Below, piece after piece: positions 49,039 through 58,849 of a stretch of DNA of 62,812 nucleotides. The notes under the pieces are model-generated. The model did not search any database. It saw only the letters and a list, made by a program, of their open reading frames with translations, and was not told the origin of the DNA. The position numbers and the translations under genes are program-made. How positions within the stretch are numbered: position 1 is the first letter of the stretch; each line of letters opens with the position of its first letter. Source of the stretch: an uncultured Eubacterium sp. (GTDB lineage: Bacteria; Bacillota; Clostridia; Lachnospirales; Lachnospiraceae); NCBI GenBank assembly GCA_934316925.1, contig CAKREC010000008.1, forward strand, positions 1 through 62,812, in the 5' to 3' direction.

Positions 49039-51312
49039 ATGAGTGCGAATTCAGAAAATATTATTCAGTTAGATTTTTCAGAAGAAATGAAAACATCTTA
49101 CCGCGATTATGCGATGAGTGTTATTATTGCCAGGGCAGTTCCTGATGTGCGGGATGGCTTAAAACCGGTACAGCGCCGTATTTTATATGCCATGAAAGAA
49201 CTGGGATTGTCGCCGGACAAACCTCATCGTAAAAGTGCTCGTATTGTAGGTGACACGATGGGTAAGTACCATCCTCATGGAGATAGTTCGATCTATGATG
49301 CTTTGGTACATATGACAGAGGAATACTCTCTCAATGCTCCGTTGGTGGATGGACATGGAAACTTTGGCTCGATCGATGGAGATGGAGCTGCTGCGATGCG
49401 ATATACAGAGGCGCGTTTATCACCGGCGGCAATGACGATGTTAGACAACCTGGATAAGGGACTTGTCGAGTTTATTCCAAACTTTGATGACAGTGAAAAA
49501 GAACCCGTGGTATTGCCGGCAATGCTGCCAAATCTTTTGATCAATGGAACGACCGGTATTGCGGTTGGTATGGCGACAAATATTCCACCACACAATCCGG
49601 GCGAGATCATCGATGCGGTGATTGCTTATATGGACCGTCCATCGATCTCGATCGATGGATTGATGGATTATGTCCCGGCACCGGATTTTCCTACCGGAGG
49701 TATTATTATCAATGCTTCGGATATGAGAAGCATTTATGAAAACGGAGAGGGACGGATTCGGATCCGGGCAAAGACAGAAGTTGAAAAAGGCGAATATGGA
49801 CGCAAAAATATCATTATTACGGAGATTCCATATACAATTTCAGGCAATAAAGCCAAACTGGTGGAAAATCTGGCTACACTGGCAAGAGAAAAAGTGTTTG
49901 ATGAGATTTATGATGTGCGGGATGAGTCTTCGAAAGAAGGAATCCGTATTGTTATCGAGGTAAAAAAAGACCGTGATATTGAAAATCTGTTGAACGGTTT
50001 ATATAAGAAGACACAGATGGAAGATACCTATGGCGTAAATCTTTTAGCGATCAAACCGACTACGGAGGGAAATGGCGAGCCAAAAGTATTCAATCTGAAA
50101 TCGATGATCGAAGAGTTTGTTTTGTTTCAGGAGGAGTTGTATACCAAAGAGTATCAGTTTAAGCTGGACAAGGCAAAACGCCGCTTAGAAGTCGTACAGG
50201 GACTTATGAAGGCTACGGATGTGATCGATCTGATCATTGAGATCCTGCGGGGATCTGCTTCTGTAAAACAGGCAAAGAAGTGTTTGATCGAAGGCGTTAC
50301 CGAGGGGATCCGATTTAAAAGTAAAAAATCAGAGGAACAGGCAAAGACGCTATTGTTTACGGAAGTACAGGCAGATGCTATTCTTACGATGCAGTTGAGT
50401 AAACTGATCGGTCTGGAGATATTAAAGCTTCATGAAGAAAACCAGAATCTCCTAGACAACATTGCAGAATATGAAAAAGTTCTTTCCAGTGTAAATGAAC
50501 TGTACAAAGTCATCAAAAAGAGATTGCGGGACTATAAGAAACAGCTTGCTGTGGCAAGAAAAACGATGCTCACCGATGCTGTGACAAAAGCTTATGTAGA
50601 AAAAGTTGTGATCGAAGACTTATATATCTGCATTGACCGTTTTGGATACACAAAAGCAATTGACAGCGGGGCATTTGCAAGAGCAAATGAGGAAACCAAG
50701 AAAGAATTTTCTCAGATCGTGCAGGTAAAAAACACGGACAAACTATGTATTTTCACAAACAAAGGAAATATGTACCAGGTTAAGGTGGACAAGATCCCAC
50801 GCTGTAAGATGAAGGATAAAGGAACGCTGATCCACAATCTGTGTAAGATGGACAATCAGGAAGATGGATTGTTATATGTAAGTTTTGAAACATTATTTGA
50901 ATCCATGCTTATGTTTGTATCAAAGAGTGGATATATTAAACTGGTGTCCGGCGTCGAATTTGAGACGGTTAGACAGCAGATCGCTGCTACAAAACTGGAT
51001 GCAGAGGATGAGGTAGTTGGTGTAACTTTGCTGTCAGCAGCAGATGTTCTGGACGGCACGAAAAAAGTGATATTGCTTACCGAAAAAGGACTTTCTTTAG
51101 GCTTCCCGGTCAGTGAAGTGAGTGAGTATAAAAAGACAAGCAGAGGTATGAAAGCAATTCAGCTGGATGAGGCAGATGCGCTGGCATTTGCAGATGCGAT
51201 TGACCCGGGGACAGAGGTATTTGAGATGAATGGCAAGAAGTTTTCTGCGAAGAAAATACGCAATCGCAAACGCGGAGCAAAGGGACAGAATGCAAATCTT
51301 TCTATTTCGTAA
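49039..51312 (+). CDS. parC: Type IIA topoisomerase A subunit (topoisomerase IV, ParC-like)
   Basis: 757 residues. The breakage-reunion domain has the catalytic Tyr122 in [10 protein letters not shown] and the quinolone region [12 protein letters not shown], with Ser and Asp in the drug-sensitive form. The C-terminal beta-pinwheel lacks a proper GyrA box (QRRGGKG); only a degenerate RKRGAKGQ is seen at the extreme end, which argues for ParC rather than GyrA. The ATG at 49039 is used with GAGGA before it; a GTG at 49027 would overlap the site. It is paired with the ParE-like gene and is followed by flgM. Confidence 0.88.
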   Translation: MSANSENIIQLDFSEEMKTSYRDYAMSVIIARAVPDVRDGLKPVQRRILYAMKELGLSPDKPHRKSARIVGDTMGKYHPHGDSSIYDALVHMTEEYSLNAPLVDGHGNFGSIDGDGAAAMRYTEARLSPAAMTMLDNLDKGLVEFIPNFDDSEKEPVVLPAMLPNLLINGTTGIAVGMATNIPPHNPGEIIDAVIAYMDRPSISIDGLMDYVPAPDFPTGGIIINASDMRSIYENGEGRIRIRAKTEVEKGEYGRKNIIITEIPYTISGNKAKLVENLATLAREKVFDEIYDVRDESSKEGIRIVIEVKKDRDIENLLNGLYKKTQMEDTYGVNLLAIKPTTEGNGEPKVFNLKSMIEEFVLFQEELYTKEYQFKLDKAKRRLEVVQGLMKATDVIDLIIEILRGSASVKQAKKCLIEGVTEGIRFKSKKSEEQAKTLLFTEVQADAILTMQLSKLIGLEILKLHEENQNLLDNIAEYEKVLSSVNELYKVIKKRLRDYKKQLAVARKTMLTDAVTKAYVEKVVIEDLYICIDRFGYTKAIDSGAFARANEETKKEFSQIVQVKNTDKLCIFTNKGNMYQVKVDKIPRCKMKDKGTLIHNLCKMDNQEDGLLYVSFETLFESMLMFVSKSGYIKLVSGVEFETVRQQIAATKLDAEDEVVGVTLLSAADVLDGTKKVILLTEKGLSLGFPVSEVSEYKKTSRGMKAIQLDEADALAFADAIDPGTEVFEMNGKKFSAKKIRNRKRGAKGQNANLSIS

Positions 51313-51321
51313 ATTTTAAGC

Positions 51322-51349
51322 TAATGGATTCAGGAAAACCGTCCGATAC
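51322..51349 (+). promoter_or_regulatory. Sigma-28-like promoter of flgM
   Basis: TAAT (51322-51325), 16 bases, TCCGATAC (51342-51349), close to the flagellar sigma-28 consensus TAAA-N15/16-GCCGATAA. The same layout occurs before flaG, and flgM is a usual sigma-28 target. Confidence 0.6.
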
Positions 51350-51403
51350 ATACATTGAGAGAAAGTGGTAGTTTAGTATGAAAGATAGAATGGAGGAAGA
51401 GTT

Positions 51404-51673
51404 ATGAGAATTGATGCATATATGCAGGTAAATCAACTCTACAATTCCAATAAAACAAGAAAAACTGTCAAAACAGAAAAAGCAGATCGAAAAGATTCCT
51501 TAGAGATTTCAGATTTTGGCAATGCTTATCAGGTAGCAAAACAGGCTACCAGCCAGAGTTCTGCTGTCCGGCAGTCGCGTGTTGATGAGATTCGGGCGCA
51601 GATGGCAGCAGGCACATATCATGTTTCGATTGAAGATGTTGCGGATAAACTGGCAGATCAGTTATTGTCATAA
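51404..51673 (+). CDS. flgM: Anti-sigma-28 factor FlgM
   Basis: 89 residues. FlgM binds sigma-28 until the hook-basal body is ready and is then exported. The N-terminal half is polar and unstructured (NKTRKTVKTEKADRKDSLEISDFG), and the C-terminal half holds the sigma-binding helices (SRVDEIRAQMAAGTYHVSIEDVADKLADQLL), the conserved part of the family. GGAGGAAG precedes the ATG. It opens the filament-assembly cluster; flgN follows after 20 bases. Confidence 0.92.
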   Translation: MRIDAYMQVNQLYNSNKTRKTVKTEKADRKDSLEISDFGNAYQVAKQATSQSSAVRQSRVDEIRAQMAAGTYHVSIEDVADKLADQLLS

Positions 51674-51693
51674 TCCACGAGGAGGATATCGAT

Positions 51694-52209
51694 TTGGCGA
51701 GTTTGATGGAAGAGTTGATCAGTACCTTGGATACAGAAGAAAAGCTGTATCGGGATCTGATCCCGATTGAGGAAGAGAAGACCCGGGCTGTGATAGCCGG
51801 TGATCTTGAAGCCTTGCAGGATATTACGACGCGGGAACATGATCTGGTAGATCAGACATCGGCGTTGGAGTCGAAGCGTGAGCAGGTTGCATATGATATT
51901 GCTACCGTGCTTGGTAAGGATCCGAAGGGTATTCAGTTAGGACAGATCGTAGCGGCTTTGAAGAATCAGCCGCAGGATCAGAAAAAATTGCAGGATGTTC
52001 ATGATCGGTTACGGAGAACTGTAGAACGGCTGCAGGAGATCAATCATCAGAATCAGGATTTGATCAAACAATCATTAGAGATGGTTGAGTACAATATGAA
52101 TGTGATAAGAAGTACACGGATGTCTTCGGGAAGCAGCAATTATTCAAGCAATGCTTCAGAAGTGGCAGGGATGGCGCCCCAGCATGGTTTCTTTGATGCC
52201 AAGCAGTAG
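51694..52209 (+). CDS. flgN: Flagellar chaperone FlgN
   Basis: 171 residues, helical, with the FlgN-family layout MEELISTLDTEEKLYRDLIPIEEEKTRAVIAGDLEAL and a long coiled region. It escorts FlgK and FlgL to the flagellar export gate, and both follow directly. The start is TTG at 51694 with GAGGAGG before it; the ATG at 51706 is a weaker alternative. The last 30 residues are Ser-rich and probably disordered. Confidence 0.88.
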   Translation: MASLMEELISTLDTEEKLYRDLIPIEEEKTRAVIAGDLEALQDITTREHDLVDQTSALESKREQVAYDIATVLGKDPKGIQLGQIVAALKNQPQDQKKLQDVHDRLRRTVERLQEINHQNQDLIKQSLEMVEYNMNVIRSTRMSSGSSNYSSNASEVAGMAPQHGFFDAKQ

Positions 52210-52338
52210 GATCCGGCAAAACAGATATGTGATGCCGGGGGGCACTCCCTGTGATCCGGTGCTTTATTTATTTTATACAATACAAACAGGATGATGAGTA
52301 CGATATGAAAAATATAGATTTGAAGAAAGGAGATTCGC
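52210..52338 (+). other. flgN-flgK gap with two possible hairpins
   Basis: CCGGCA (52215-52220) and TGCCGG (52235-52240) form one stem, and GGATC/GATCC forms a wider one ending near a T-rich TTTATTTATTTT. This may be a weak terminator that lowers flgK relative to flgN. No promoter of clear consensus is visible. Confidence 0.35.
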
Positions 52339-54138
52339 ATGAGTAATTTGATGGCCAGTTTCAATGCCGGTGTGTCAGGACTTTCGTCCGCACAGACGTC
52401 GTTGACAACGACAGCGCACAACCTTGCCAATGCCAGAACCGAAGGATATACCAGGCAGCAGGTAATGGTTACAGACTCCTTTTATCAAAATTCCAAAGGA
52501 AGATACGACAATCTGCTTCAGGTAGGAACCGGTACCGTAGTGGCATTGACAAGACAGGTAAGAAACAATTTCTTAGATGCACAGTACCGGGTTCAGCTTG
52601 GAAGACAGTCTTTTTATGAGGCCAATCAGAAGGCGACGATGGAAATTCAAGATATGCTGGGTGAACTTCAGGGAGAAGAATTTTCCGGGTATATCAATTC
52701 CCTTTATGCCGCCTTTTCGGCACTGTCGAATTCAGCAGATAGCTTAGTAAATAAAGAAGAAGTAGTTTCTGTAGCCTCGCAGTTTTTGGAGAGTGCTACC
52801 GTTTTGCAGCAGCAGCTCAATACCTATCAGACCAGTCTGAATACAGAAGTGAGCAAACAGGTACAGTCGATCAATGACATTGTCACTCAGATCAAGGATT
52901 ACAATCAGTTGATCCGCAAGTATGAGGCTGTGGGAGAGAGTGCAAACGATTACAGGGATAAACGAAATGAACTGCTGGATCAATTGGGACAGTACATCAC
53001 CTATGATGTTACCGAAGAATCCGATGGTACAGTTATGATCTATTCCAACGGCGGATATCTGTTGGATCAGAATACACAGTATTTTCTTGCTACTGCATAT
53101 GAAAGTGATACATCAAAACTGCTAAAACCGGTCTGGCAGCAGGGGGATGATTTCTTTATCAATGACAGCCTTGCTTATTCAAGTGCCAACAATACGGATA
53201 TAGGATCACTCAAAGGGCTTATGGTGGCAAGAGGAAATTATTCAGCGAAACATACCGATTGCCCGGTCAAACCAACGGAGGATCAGTTCAAAGATGAGAA
53301 CGGCGTAATAGACCGGCTGGCGTATAACCTGGCACTGGATGATTATCAAAAACAATTGGATGTATACAATGACAGTGTTGGGGCTTCCGTGATCATGACG
53401 TTACAGTGTCAGCTTGATACTTTAGTAAACCGGGTGGTTACTATGATCAATGATGCATTGTGTCCGAATAAGGAAATTCAGATTCAGGATGCAGATGGAA
53501 ATACAAAGACCATACATGTTCTGGATGAAGAAAACGCTCTGATCGGTGATGACGCCAATAAAACAATGGGAACCGAACTCTTTGCAAGACGAAGTTGTGA
53601 ACGTTATACCAAGCAGACCGTAAATGTAGTCAATGAAGATGGAACCGTAAGCCAGCAGGAAGTTATGGTGTACAACGAGGAAGACGCTTCGGATCCATAT
53701 TCTTTATATACTTTGAATCAGCTGGTGATCAATCCTACGATCCTGCAGGATGCTTCGACATTGCCGACGATGTACAATGACAACAGCGAGTTCAGAGGTG
53801 GTTATGCATTCAATGAGATCCTGGCAATTGCCAATGCGTTTAACAATGATATTGGCACGTTGGATCCAAATTCAGAAACGACCTACAATGTATTCAATTT
53901 TTACAATGGTATGGTTTCACAGTTGTCTACAACCGGAAATGTGTGGAACAGTATCGTTGAAAATCAGGAGTTGACCGTTTCATCACTGGAGGATGAAAGA
54001 CAGAAAGTCATGGGGGTTTCCAGCGAAGAGGAATTGTCAAACCTGATTAAATTCCAACAGTGTTACAATGCATCTTCCCGTTACATTACAACGGTATCGG
54101 AGATGTTAGAGTATTTGATCGAAAGACTGGGCAGCTGA
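52339..54138 (+). CDS. flgK: Flagellar hook-associated protein 1 (FlgK), first copy
   Basis: 599 residues. FlgK forms the first hook-filament junction ring. The N-terminal signature is ASFNAGVSGLSSAQTSLTTTAHNLANARTEGYTRQQV, and the C-terminal helix ends VSSEEELSNLIKFQQCYNASSRYITTVSEMLEYLIERLG. The middle is a variable surface region. AAAGGAG precedes the ATG. A second, longer FlgK-like gene follows after 36 bases, so there are two copies in tandem. The ends are similar but the middles differ, which suggests that they make different rings or are used in different conditions. Confidence 0.92.
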   Translation: MSNLMASFNAGVSGLSSAQTSLTTTAHNLANARTEGYTRQQVMVTDSFYQNSKGRYDNLLQVGTGTVVALTRQVRNNFLDAQYRVQLGRQSFYEANQKATMEIQDMLGELQGEEFSGYINSLYAAFSALSNSADSLVNKEEVVSVASQFLESATVLQQQLNTYQTSLNTEVSKQVQSINDIVTQIKDYNQLIRKYEAVGESANDYRDKRNELLDQLGQYITYDVTEESDGTVMIYSNGGYLLDQNTQYFLATAYESDTSKLLKPVWQQGDDFFINDSLAYSSANNTDIGSLKGLMVARGNYSAKHTDCPVKPTEDQFKDENGVIDRLAYNLALDDYQKQLDVYNDSVGASVIMTLQCQLDTLVNRVVTMINDALCPNKEIQIQDADGNTKTIHVLDEENALIGDDANKTMGTELFARRSCERYTKQTVNVVNEDGTVSQQEVMVYNEEDASDPYSLYTLNQLVINPTILQDASTLPTMYNDNSEFRGGYAFNEILAIANAFNNDIGTLDPNSETTYNVFNFYNGMVSQLSTTGNVWNSIVENQELTVSSLEDERQKVMGVSSEEELSNLIKFQQCYNASSRYITTVSEMLEYLIERLGS

Positions 54139-54174
54139 TAAGAAGGTTCGAAATCAGTCAGAAAGGACGTAATT

Positions 54175-56070
54175 ATGGCATCAACATTTGGCTCATATGA
54201 AATTGCAAAATCTGGTATGATGACATACAGTGCGGCGCTGCAGACCACCGCTCACAATATTGCTAATATTGAGACAAAAGGGTATTCAAAGCAGACGACG
54301 AATTATACATCAATGGTCAGTAACAAATCTTCACTTTTTGTACAGGGAAGTGGTGTTCAGGTTACCAGCATTACCAGAAACCGAAATGAGTATTATGATG
54401 AGAAATATCAGAGTACTCAGTCGACATACAATTATTATAATACACAGTCACATTATCTGAACTTGTTGCAGGATTACATTTGTGGTAATGTCACTTCCAA
54501 AGATAATGTATTGCTGGGTGACTCATTTGATGATTTTTATGCATCGCTAAGTTCGTTGCTGGATTCTCCAAGTGATATGGCGCTCAGAACCAAATCGGTC
54601 ACTTTAGCAAAAAGTTTTACGGAGTCTGTCAACACGATGGCATCGAATCTGCAGGCTTTGCAGCAGGATGCAAATCAGGAGATTAAAACTTCTGTAGAGC
54701 AGATCAACGCCTATGCGGACAAGATTGCTTCTTTGAATAAACAGATCAATATGATCGAGGCATATGGCTCAAATGCCAATGACCTCAGGGATCAGCGGTC
54801 ACTTTTGCTGGATGAACTTTCCCAGTATTGCAAGATCGAGACGCAGGAAGTCGAACCACCAGATGGAGTTGGTGGCAACCAGTTTTATGTATATGTAAAT
54901 GGTGGTGTGCTTGTTGACACTTACAACACCAACCATCTGGAGATATCCCAGAAAGATACCTATTCGAATATCAGTGATATTACAGGGTGCTTTGAGATCC
55001 AGTGGTCGGATGGAACCAGTTTTAATCCATATAGCAATTCATTGGGAGGACGACTGCAGTATTTGTTTGAATTCCGTGATGGAAACAATGGCACTACATT
55101 AGAAGGGACATTGGCAGATGTTACCAACAATGCGGATGGCAATCTGGTACTTACGATCACAGGAGCCAATATCAATGATCTGACGAAGTTAAATATTCCG
55201 GCTGCGGATGGAGAGATCGTGGTCCGGAGTTCCACTTATGCTTATGAGAGTTTTACGGCTACGGTAGCTGACGACGGAACTTATACCTATACATTTACCA
55301 TGAAGAGCAGCATGAACGCAGACCAGACAACGGCGTTAAAAAATGCAGTTCAAAATGGATATACTGCTACAGTGGGTAAGGAAGTAAATACCAAAGGAGT
55401 GCCATATTACATGGCACAGTTGAATGAGTTTGTTCGTACATTTGCACAGGAATTTAACCGCATCCAAAATGAAGGATACACATTGGAAAATCAGGATCAC
55501 AGTGGCAGCGAACACGGAATGGACTTTTTCAATGGCACGGTGGCTGCCGATGGAGAAAACTTTATACTGAATGAATCGGTAAACGGTGTAGATCCATCCT
55601 TTGATTCCATTCCTAAAAAGAATGCCGATGGAACATATACAGGCTCTTACTATTACATGAATGCGCTCAATTTCACGGTTTCGCAGGATGTGATCGATGA
55701 TCCGGCACTGTTAGCCTGCAAATCGAAAAAAAGCGATGAAGCAAGTGTAGGAAATGAAAACGGTGAAAATCTGAAAGCATTGTTAGGACTGAAAGATGAC
55801 TCGAAGATGTTTTTACATGGTGACCCGGATTCTTTCCTGAGTTCCCTTACGGCGACACTTGGAGTCGAAGGCAAAAAGGCAAGTACAATGTCGGAGAGTC
55901 AGAACAATATTTTGTATGCGATCGACCATTTCCGTAAGTCCACATCGGGTGTTGATGAGGATGAAGAAGGAACGGATATGGTCACATTCCAGAACATGTT
56001 GAATTATCAGTACAAAGTGCTGGCTGTATTGAATGAAGTGATTGATCGATTGATCAATGATACCGTATAA
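54175..56070 (+). CDS. FlgK-like hook-associated protein, second copy
   Basis: 631 residues with FlgK ends: N-terminal GSYEIAKSGMMTYSAALQTTAHNIANIETKGYSKQTTNYT and C-terminal GTDMVTFQNMLNYQYKVLAVLNEVIDRLINDTV. The central part has several beta-rich domains (GTLADVTNNADGNLVLTITGANINDLTKL..) not found in the first copy. It keeps the HNIANxxTxGYS motif of rod/hook-axial proteins. A tandem FlgK paralogue is unusual; it could be the true FlgK, a filament-junction variant or a specialised cap. AAAGGA precedes the ATG. Confidence 0.85.
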   Translation: MASTFGSYEIAKSGMMTYSAALQTTAHNIANIETKGYSKQTTNYTSMVSNKSSLFVQGSGVQVTSITRNRNEYYDEKYQSTQSTYNYYNTQSHYLNLLQDYICGNVTSKDNVLLGDSFDDFYASLSSLLDSPSDMALRTKSVTLAKSFTESVNTMASNLQALQQDANQEIKTSVEQINAYADKIASLNKQINMIEAYGSNANDLRDQRSLLLDELSQYCKIETQEVEPPDGVGGNQFYVYVNGGVLVDTYNTNHLEISQKDTYSNISDITGCFEIQWSDGTSFNPYSNSLGGRLQYLFEFRDGNNGTTLEGTLADVTNNADGNLVLTITGANINDLTKLNIPAADGEIVVRSSTYAYESFTATVADDGTYTYTFTMKSSMNADQTTALKNAVQNGYTATVGKEVNTKGVPYYMAQLNEFVRTFAQEFNRIQNEGYTLENQDHSGSEHGMDFFNGTVAADGENFILNESVNGVDPSFDSIPKKNADGTYTGSYYYMNALNFTVSQDVIDDPALLACKSKKSDEASVGNENGENLKALLGLKDDSKMFLHGDPDSFLSSLTATLGVEGKKASTMSESQNNILYAIDHFRKSTSGVDEDEEGTDMVTFQNMLNYQYKVLAVLNEVIDRLINDTV

Positions 56071-56088
56071 GAGAAAGGGGATCATGCC

Positions 56089-57573
56089 ATGCGTGTAACA
56101 AATTCTATGATGAGAAATAACTCATTATTAAATATGCAGAAAAATAAAAATGCTTACAATAAGTATTTGATGCAGTACAATACACAGTCGAAGATCCAGC
56201 GTCCGTCGGATGATCCTACGATTGCAGTACGTGCATTGAAATATCGCACGACGCTAGCAGAAGTAACACAGTATCTTAAAAATATTGACGATGCGACCTC
56301 CTGGATGGATGCCACCGAGAAAAGTTTGTCCGACATCAGTGATGTTGTGGGAAATATGCAGGAGTATTGCACACAGGCTGCCAATGGAACAAACTCCAGT
56401 GACAACCGAAAAGATATTTTAGCACAGTTAAAAGAGTACTCTGCATTTATTTACGAGCAGGATGCGAATGCGGATTACAACGGCCGCTATCTTTTCACCG
56501 GATACCGGACCGATGTACCACTTTTGTTTGATGCGGTCAGCACAAGCACAACATATACGATCACGGAAGATATTGATATCAATAAAATTGACAAATACCA
56601 ATATGTATATGGCGGGGCTGTATATGATGAGAATAAAACAGCAAGTGATTATGCGAATGAAGCAGCGCAGTTTAAGACGACACATCGCGTGATGGTGTCT
56701 TATACAAACTGTGATGAAGCAGATCTTACCGTTCAGTATACCGACAAAGATGGAAATGTCCAGAACATCACAGCGATCCGGAAATCAATTGGAGATAATA
56801 CGATCAACAACGAGCATCTGAATCCGGGAGAGGACGAAGTGTACTTTATCCCGGAGACCGGCGAGGTTGTTTTTGGTGATAACATCTATGACAGCATCCG
56901 GGGTGGCTCAAATTTGAGCGTGACTTACGATAAGTCAGAGTTCCAGGAGGGAGATATCCGTCCGGAGCATTATTTCAACTGCAAGACCGTTGATCAGGTG
57001 ACAGGAGTAACGGCGACATATGCGAAGCCGGCTTCCCAGAATATGAATTATCAGATTTATTTCAGTCAGACGTTGTCTGTCAATACGATGGCATGTAATG
57101 CTGTAGATACATCGATTGCGAGAATGATCGATGATGTTACCAATGTATGCAACGACATTGATACGTTGGAAGCGCAGATCAAATCGGTTGAAAAAAGAAT
57201 TGAAGACTGTGATGAAAATGATACAACGACACTCGCAAATCTCAATGAATTAAAAAATCAGCTGGACACACAGCTCTCACTGCAAAAAACAGTTTTGACA
57301 AAGACACTGGGGGCAGCGGTAACTACCTGTCAGAAAGCGCAGGACAAGATTGGGGTGGCGATTGCGGATCACGGATCCCGGTATTCTCGTCTGACGATCA
57401 CCAAGGCAAAGTTAAAGCAGCAAAAGACAGATACCGAAGAGGCAAAGTCAGATAACGAAGATGCTGATCTGGGAGAAGCTTATATTAATTTCTCAGAGGC
57501 GGATCTGTTGTATCAGGCTACGCTGAATGCGACCAATAAGATTCTTGGACAATCACTTTTGAATTTTATATAA
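56089..57573 (+). CDS. flgL: Flagellar hook-associated protein 3 (FlgL)
   Basis: 494 residues, longer than the common 300-residue form. FlgL joins the FlgK ring to the filament. It starts RVTNSMMRNNSLLNMQKNKNAYNKYLMQYNTQSKIQRPSDDPTIAVRAL and ends SEADLLYQATLNATNKILGQSLLNFI, both typical of FlgL and flagellin. The extra length is a central insert (about 150-350) with GGAVYDENKTASDYANEAAQFK and VQYTDKDGNVQNITAIRKS. AAAGGGG precedes the ATG. Confidence 0.9.
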   Translation: MRVTNSMMRNNSLLNMQKNKNAYNKYLMQYNTQSKIQRPSDDPTIAVRALKYRTTLAEVTQYLKNIDDATSWMDATEKSLSDISDVVGNMQEYCTQAANGTNSSDNRKDILAQLKEYSAFIYEQDANADYNGRYLFTGYRTDVPLLFDAVSTSTTYTITEDIDINKIDKYQYVYGGAVYDENKTASDYANEAAQFKTTHRVMVSYTNCDEADLTVQYTDKDGNVQNITAIRKSIGDNTINNEHLNPGEDEVYFIPETGEVVFGDNIYDSIRGGSNLSVTYDKSEFQEGDIRPEHYFNCKTVDQVTGVTATYAKPASQNMNYQIYFSQTLSVNTMACNAVDTSIARMIDDVTNVCNDIDTLEAQIKSVEKRIEDCDENDTTTLANLNELKNQLDTQLSLQKTVLTKTLGAAVTTCQKAQDKIGVAIADHGSRYSRLTITKAKLKQQKTDTEEAKSDNEDADLGEAYINFSEADLLYQATLNATNKILGQSLLNFI

Positions 57574-57613
57574 AAAGGTGCATGATACATAAAGATGCGG
57601 ATTGGAGGAAATT

Positions 57614-58078
57614 ATGTTAGTAAAGACTAAGTTTTTTGGGGAACAAAATATTCCGGAGGAAAAGATTGTGACATTTGACCGTGGACTGATCGGACTTACG
57701 GATTATACAAGATTTACAATTCTTTTTGACTGTGAAAAAGAACAGAGCAATATTTCATGGCTCCAGAGCGTAGAGGAACCGACGCTGGCTCTTCCGATCA
57801 TTAATCCACTGCTCGTGAAAGAGGATTATGATCCATTTTTAGAGGATGAGCTCTTGAAAGGACTGGGAGAACTGACCAATGACAATTTAGTTGTTATGGC
57901 GACTATGACCGTACCTTCTGACATAAAAGAGATGTCAGTAAATCTGAAAGCTCCGCTGATCATCAATGCTGACACCAGAAAAGGCGCTCAGATCATTGCA
58001 GAAAAAGGAAATCAGCAGGAGGATTATCCTGTCAAATACAAAATATATGATATTTTGCAGGCGAGAAAGGAGGCGTAA
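57614..58078 (+). CDS. fliW: Flagellar assembly factor FliW
   Basis: 154 residues of the FliW family: FDRGLIGLTDYTRFTIL, SWLQSVEEPTLALPIINPLLV, and VNLKAPLIINADTRKGAQIIAEK. FliW binds CsrA and, when free of flagellin, releases its block on flagellin translation, a partner-switch known from B. subtilis. csrA lies three bases downstream. The start at 57614 follows GGAGGA; an ATG at 57602 would be just before that site. Confidence 0.92.
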   Translation: MLVKTKFFGEQNIPEEKIVTFDRGLIGLTDYTRFTILFDCEKEQSNISWLQSVEEPTLALPIINPLLVKEDYDPFLEDELLKGLGELTNDNLVVMATMTVPSDIKEMSVNLKAPLIINADTRKGAQIIAEKGNQQEDYPVKYKIYDILQARKEA

Positions 58079-58081
58079 CCG

Positions 58082-58303
58082 GTGTTAGCATTAGCAAGAA
58101 AAGAAAATGAGTCGATCATTATCAATGACAACATTGAAATTACCATATTAGAGGTAAAAGGAGATCAGGTAAAACTTGGAATTGAAGCACCGAGAAGTGT
58201 ACCGATCTATCGCAAAGAAATTTATACGCAGATTCAGGATTCGAACCGGGACGCAGCCAATGGTGCCGGAGCCGATCCTTCGGTATTATCCAAATTGATA
58301 TAA
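58082..58303 (+). CDS. csrA: Carbon storage regulator CsrA
   Basis: 73 residues, RNA-binding dimer that blocks ribosome sites with GGA loops. The sequence [47 protein letters not shown] has the family order, with the usual RNA-contacting N-terminal strand and the [10 protein letters not shown] strand. The C-terminal extension is somewhat longer than in E. coli. GTG at 58082 follows the GGAGG at the end of fliW. Control of flagellin mRNA is inferred from the FliW pairing. Confidence 0.93.
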   Translation: MLALARKENESIIINDNIEITILEVKGDQVKLGIEAPRSVPIYRKEIYTQIQDSNRDAANGAGADPSVLSKLI

Positions 58304-58325
58304 GAAATAAAAAATGAATTTGAAA

Positions 58326-58377
58326 GGCAGACTTTTTAGAGAAAATTCAAATTTCCCTAAAGAGTTTGCTTTTTTTG
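58326..58377 (+). terminator. Terminator after csrA, overlapping a sigma-28-like promoter
   Basis: An imperfect stem of GCAGACTTTTTAG and CTAAAGAGTTTGC is followed by seven T residues. The T-run forms the spacer of the flaG promoter, so the terminator and promoter are interlocked. Confidence 0.75.
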
Positions 58378-58385
58378 TCCGATAA
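58358..58385 (+). promoter_or_regulatory. Sigma-28-like promoter of flaG-fliD-fliS
   Basis: TAAA (58358-58361), 16 bases, TCCGATAA (58378-58385), a near-perfect flagellar sigma-28 promoter with the same spacing as the one before flgM. Confidence 0.75.
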
Positions 58386-58454
58386 AAATGATAGGAGTTA
58401 GTAGAGTCTGTCCAATAAGCAGACGATAGTCATATACACATGGAGGTGTTTGGT

Positions 58455-58838
58455 ATGGATATGGAATCCATTGGAAAAATTGATACAACACAGTTGAACA
58501 ATGCAACGCAGGCTGCAAAAGTGCCATCCGTAGAACCGGCACACAATACCGTGGCAGCGGAACAGGCTACAGCGAGCGGCGAAGGCAATATGCAGGAACA
58601 GAAGAAAGAGCATACGCCGAGTGAGGCTACAATTAATGATTCGGTATCTCGTGCAAACCGTCACATGGAACATACCCGGTGTGAGTATTCTTATCATAAA
58701 GAGACGAACCGGGTTTCAATAAAAGTCATCAATGACGATACCGATGAGGTGATCCGTGAGATCCCTCCGGAAAAGTCACTCGACATGTTACAGAAGATGT
58801 GGGAGATGGCAGGAATTTTAGTGGATGAGAAACGATAG
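58455..58838 (+). CDS. flaG: FlaG family protein
   Basis: 127 residues. The C-terminal domain (CEYSYHKETNRVSIKVINDDTDEVIREIPPEKSLDMLQKMWEMAGILVDEKR) is the conserved FlaG core, with the REIPPEK motif. FlaG affects filament length in Campylobacter and Pseudomonas and always sits before fliD, as here. The N-terminal 60 residues are disordered. ATG at 58455 follows GGAGGTG; an ATG at 58440 would overlap that site. Confidence 0.88.
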   Translation: MDMESIGKIDTTQLNNATQAAKVPSVEPAHNTVAAEQATASGEGNMQEQKKEHTPSEATINDSVSRANRHMEHTRCEYSYHKETNRVSIKVINDDTDEVIREIPPEKSLDMLQKMWEMAGILVDEKR

Positions 58839-58849
58839 GAGGTGTTCAT

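Noticed and set aside
47056..51312. Main DNA gyrase genes
   Set aside because: The A subunit lacks a proper GyrA box, the B subunit is divergent, and there is no dnaA/recF context; topoisomerase IV is the better name.
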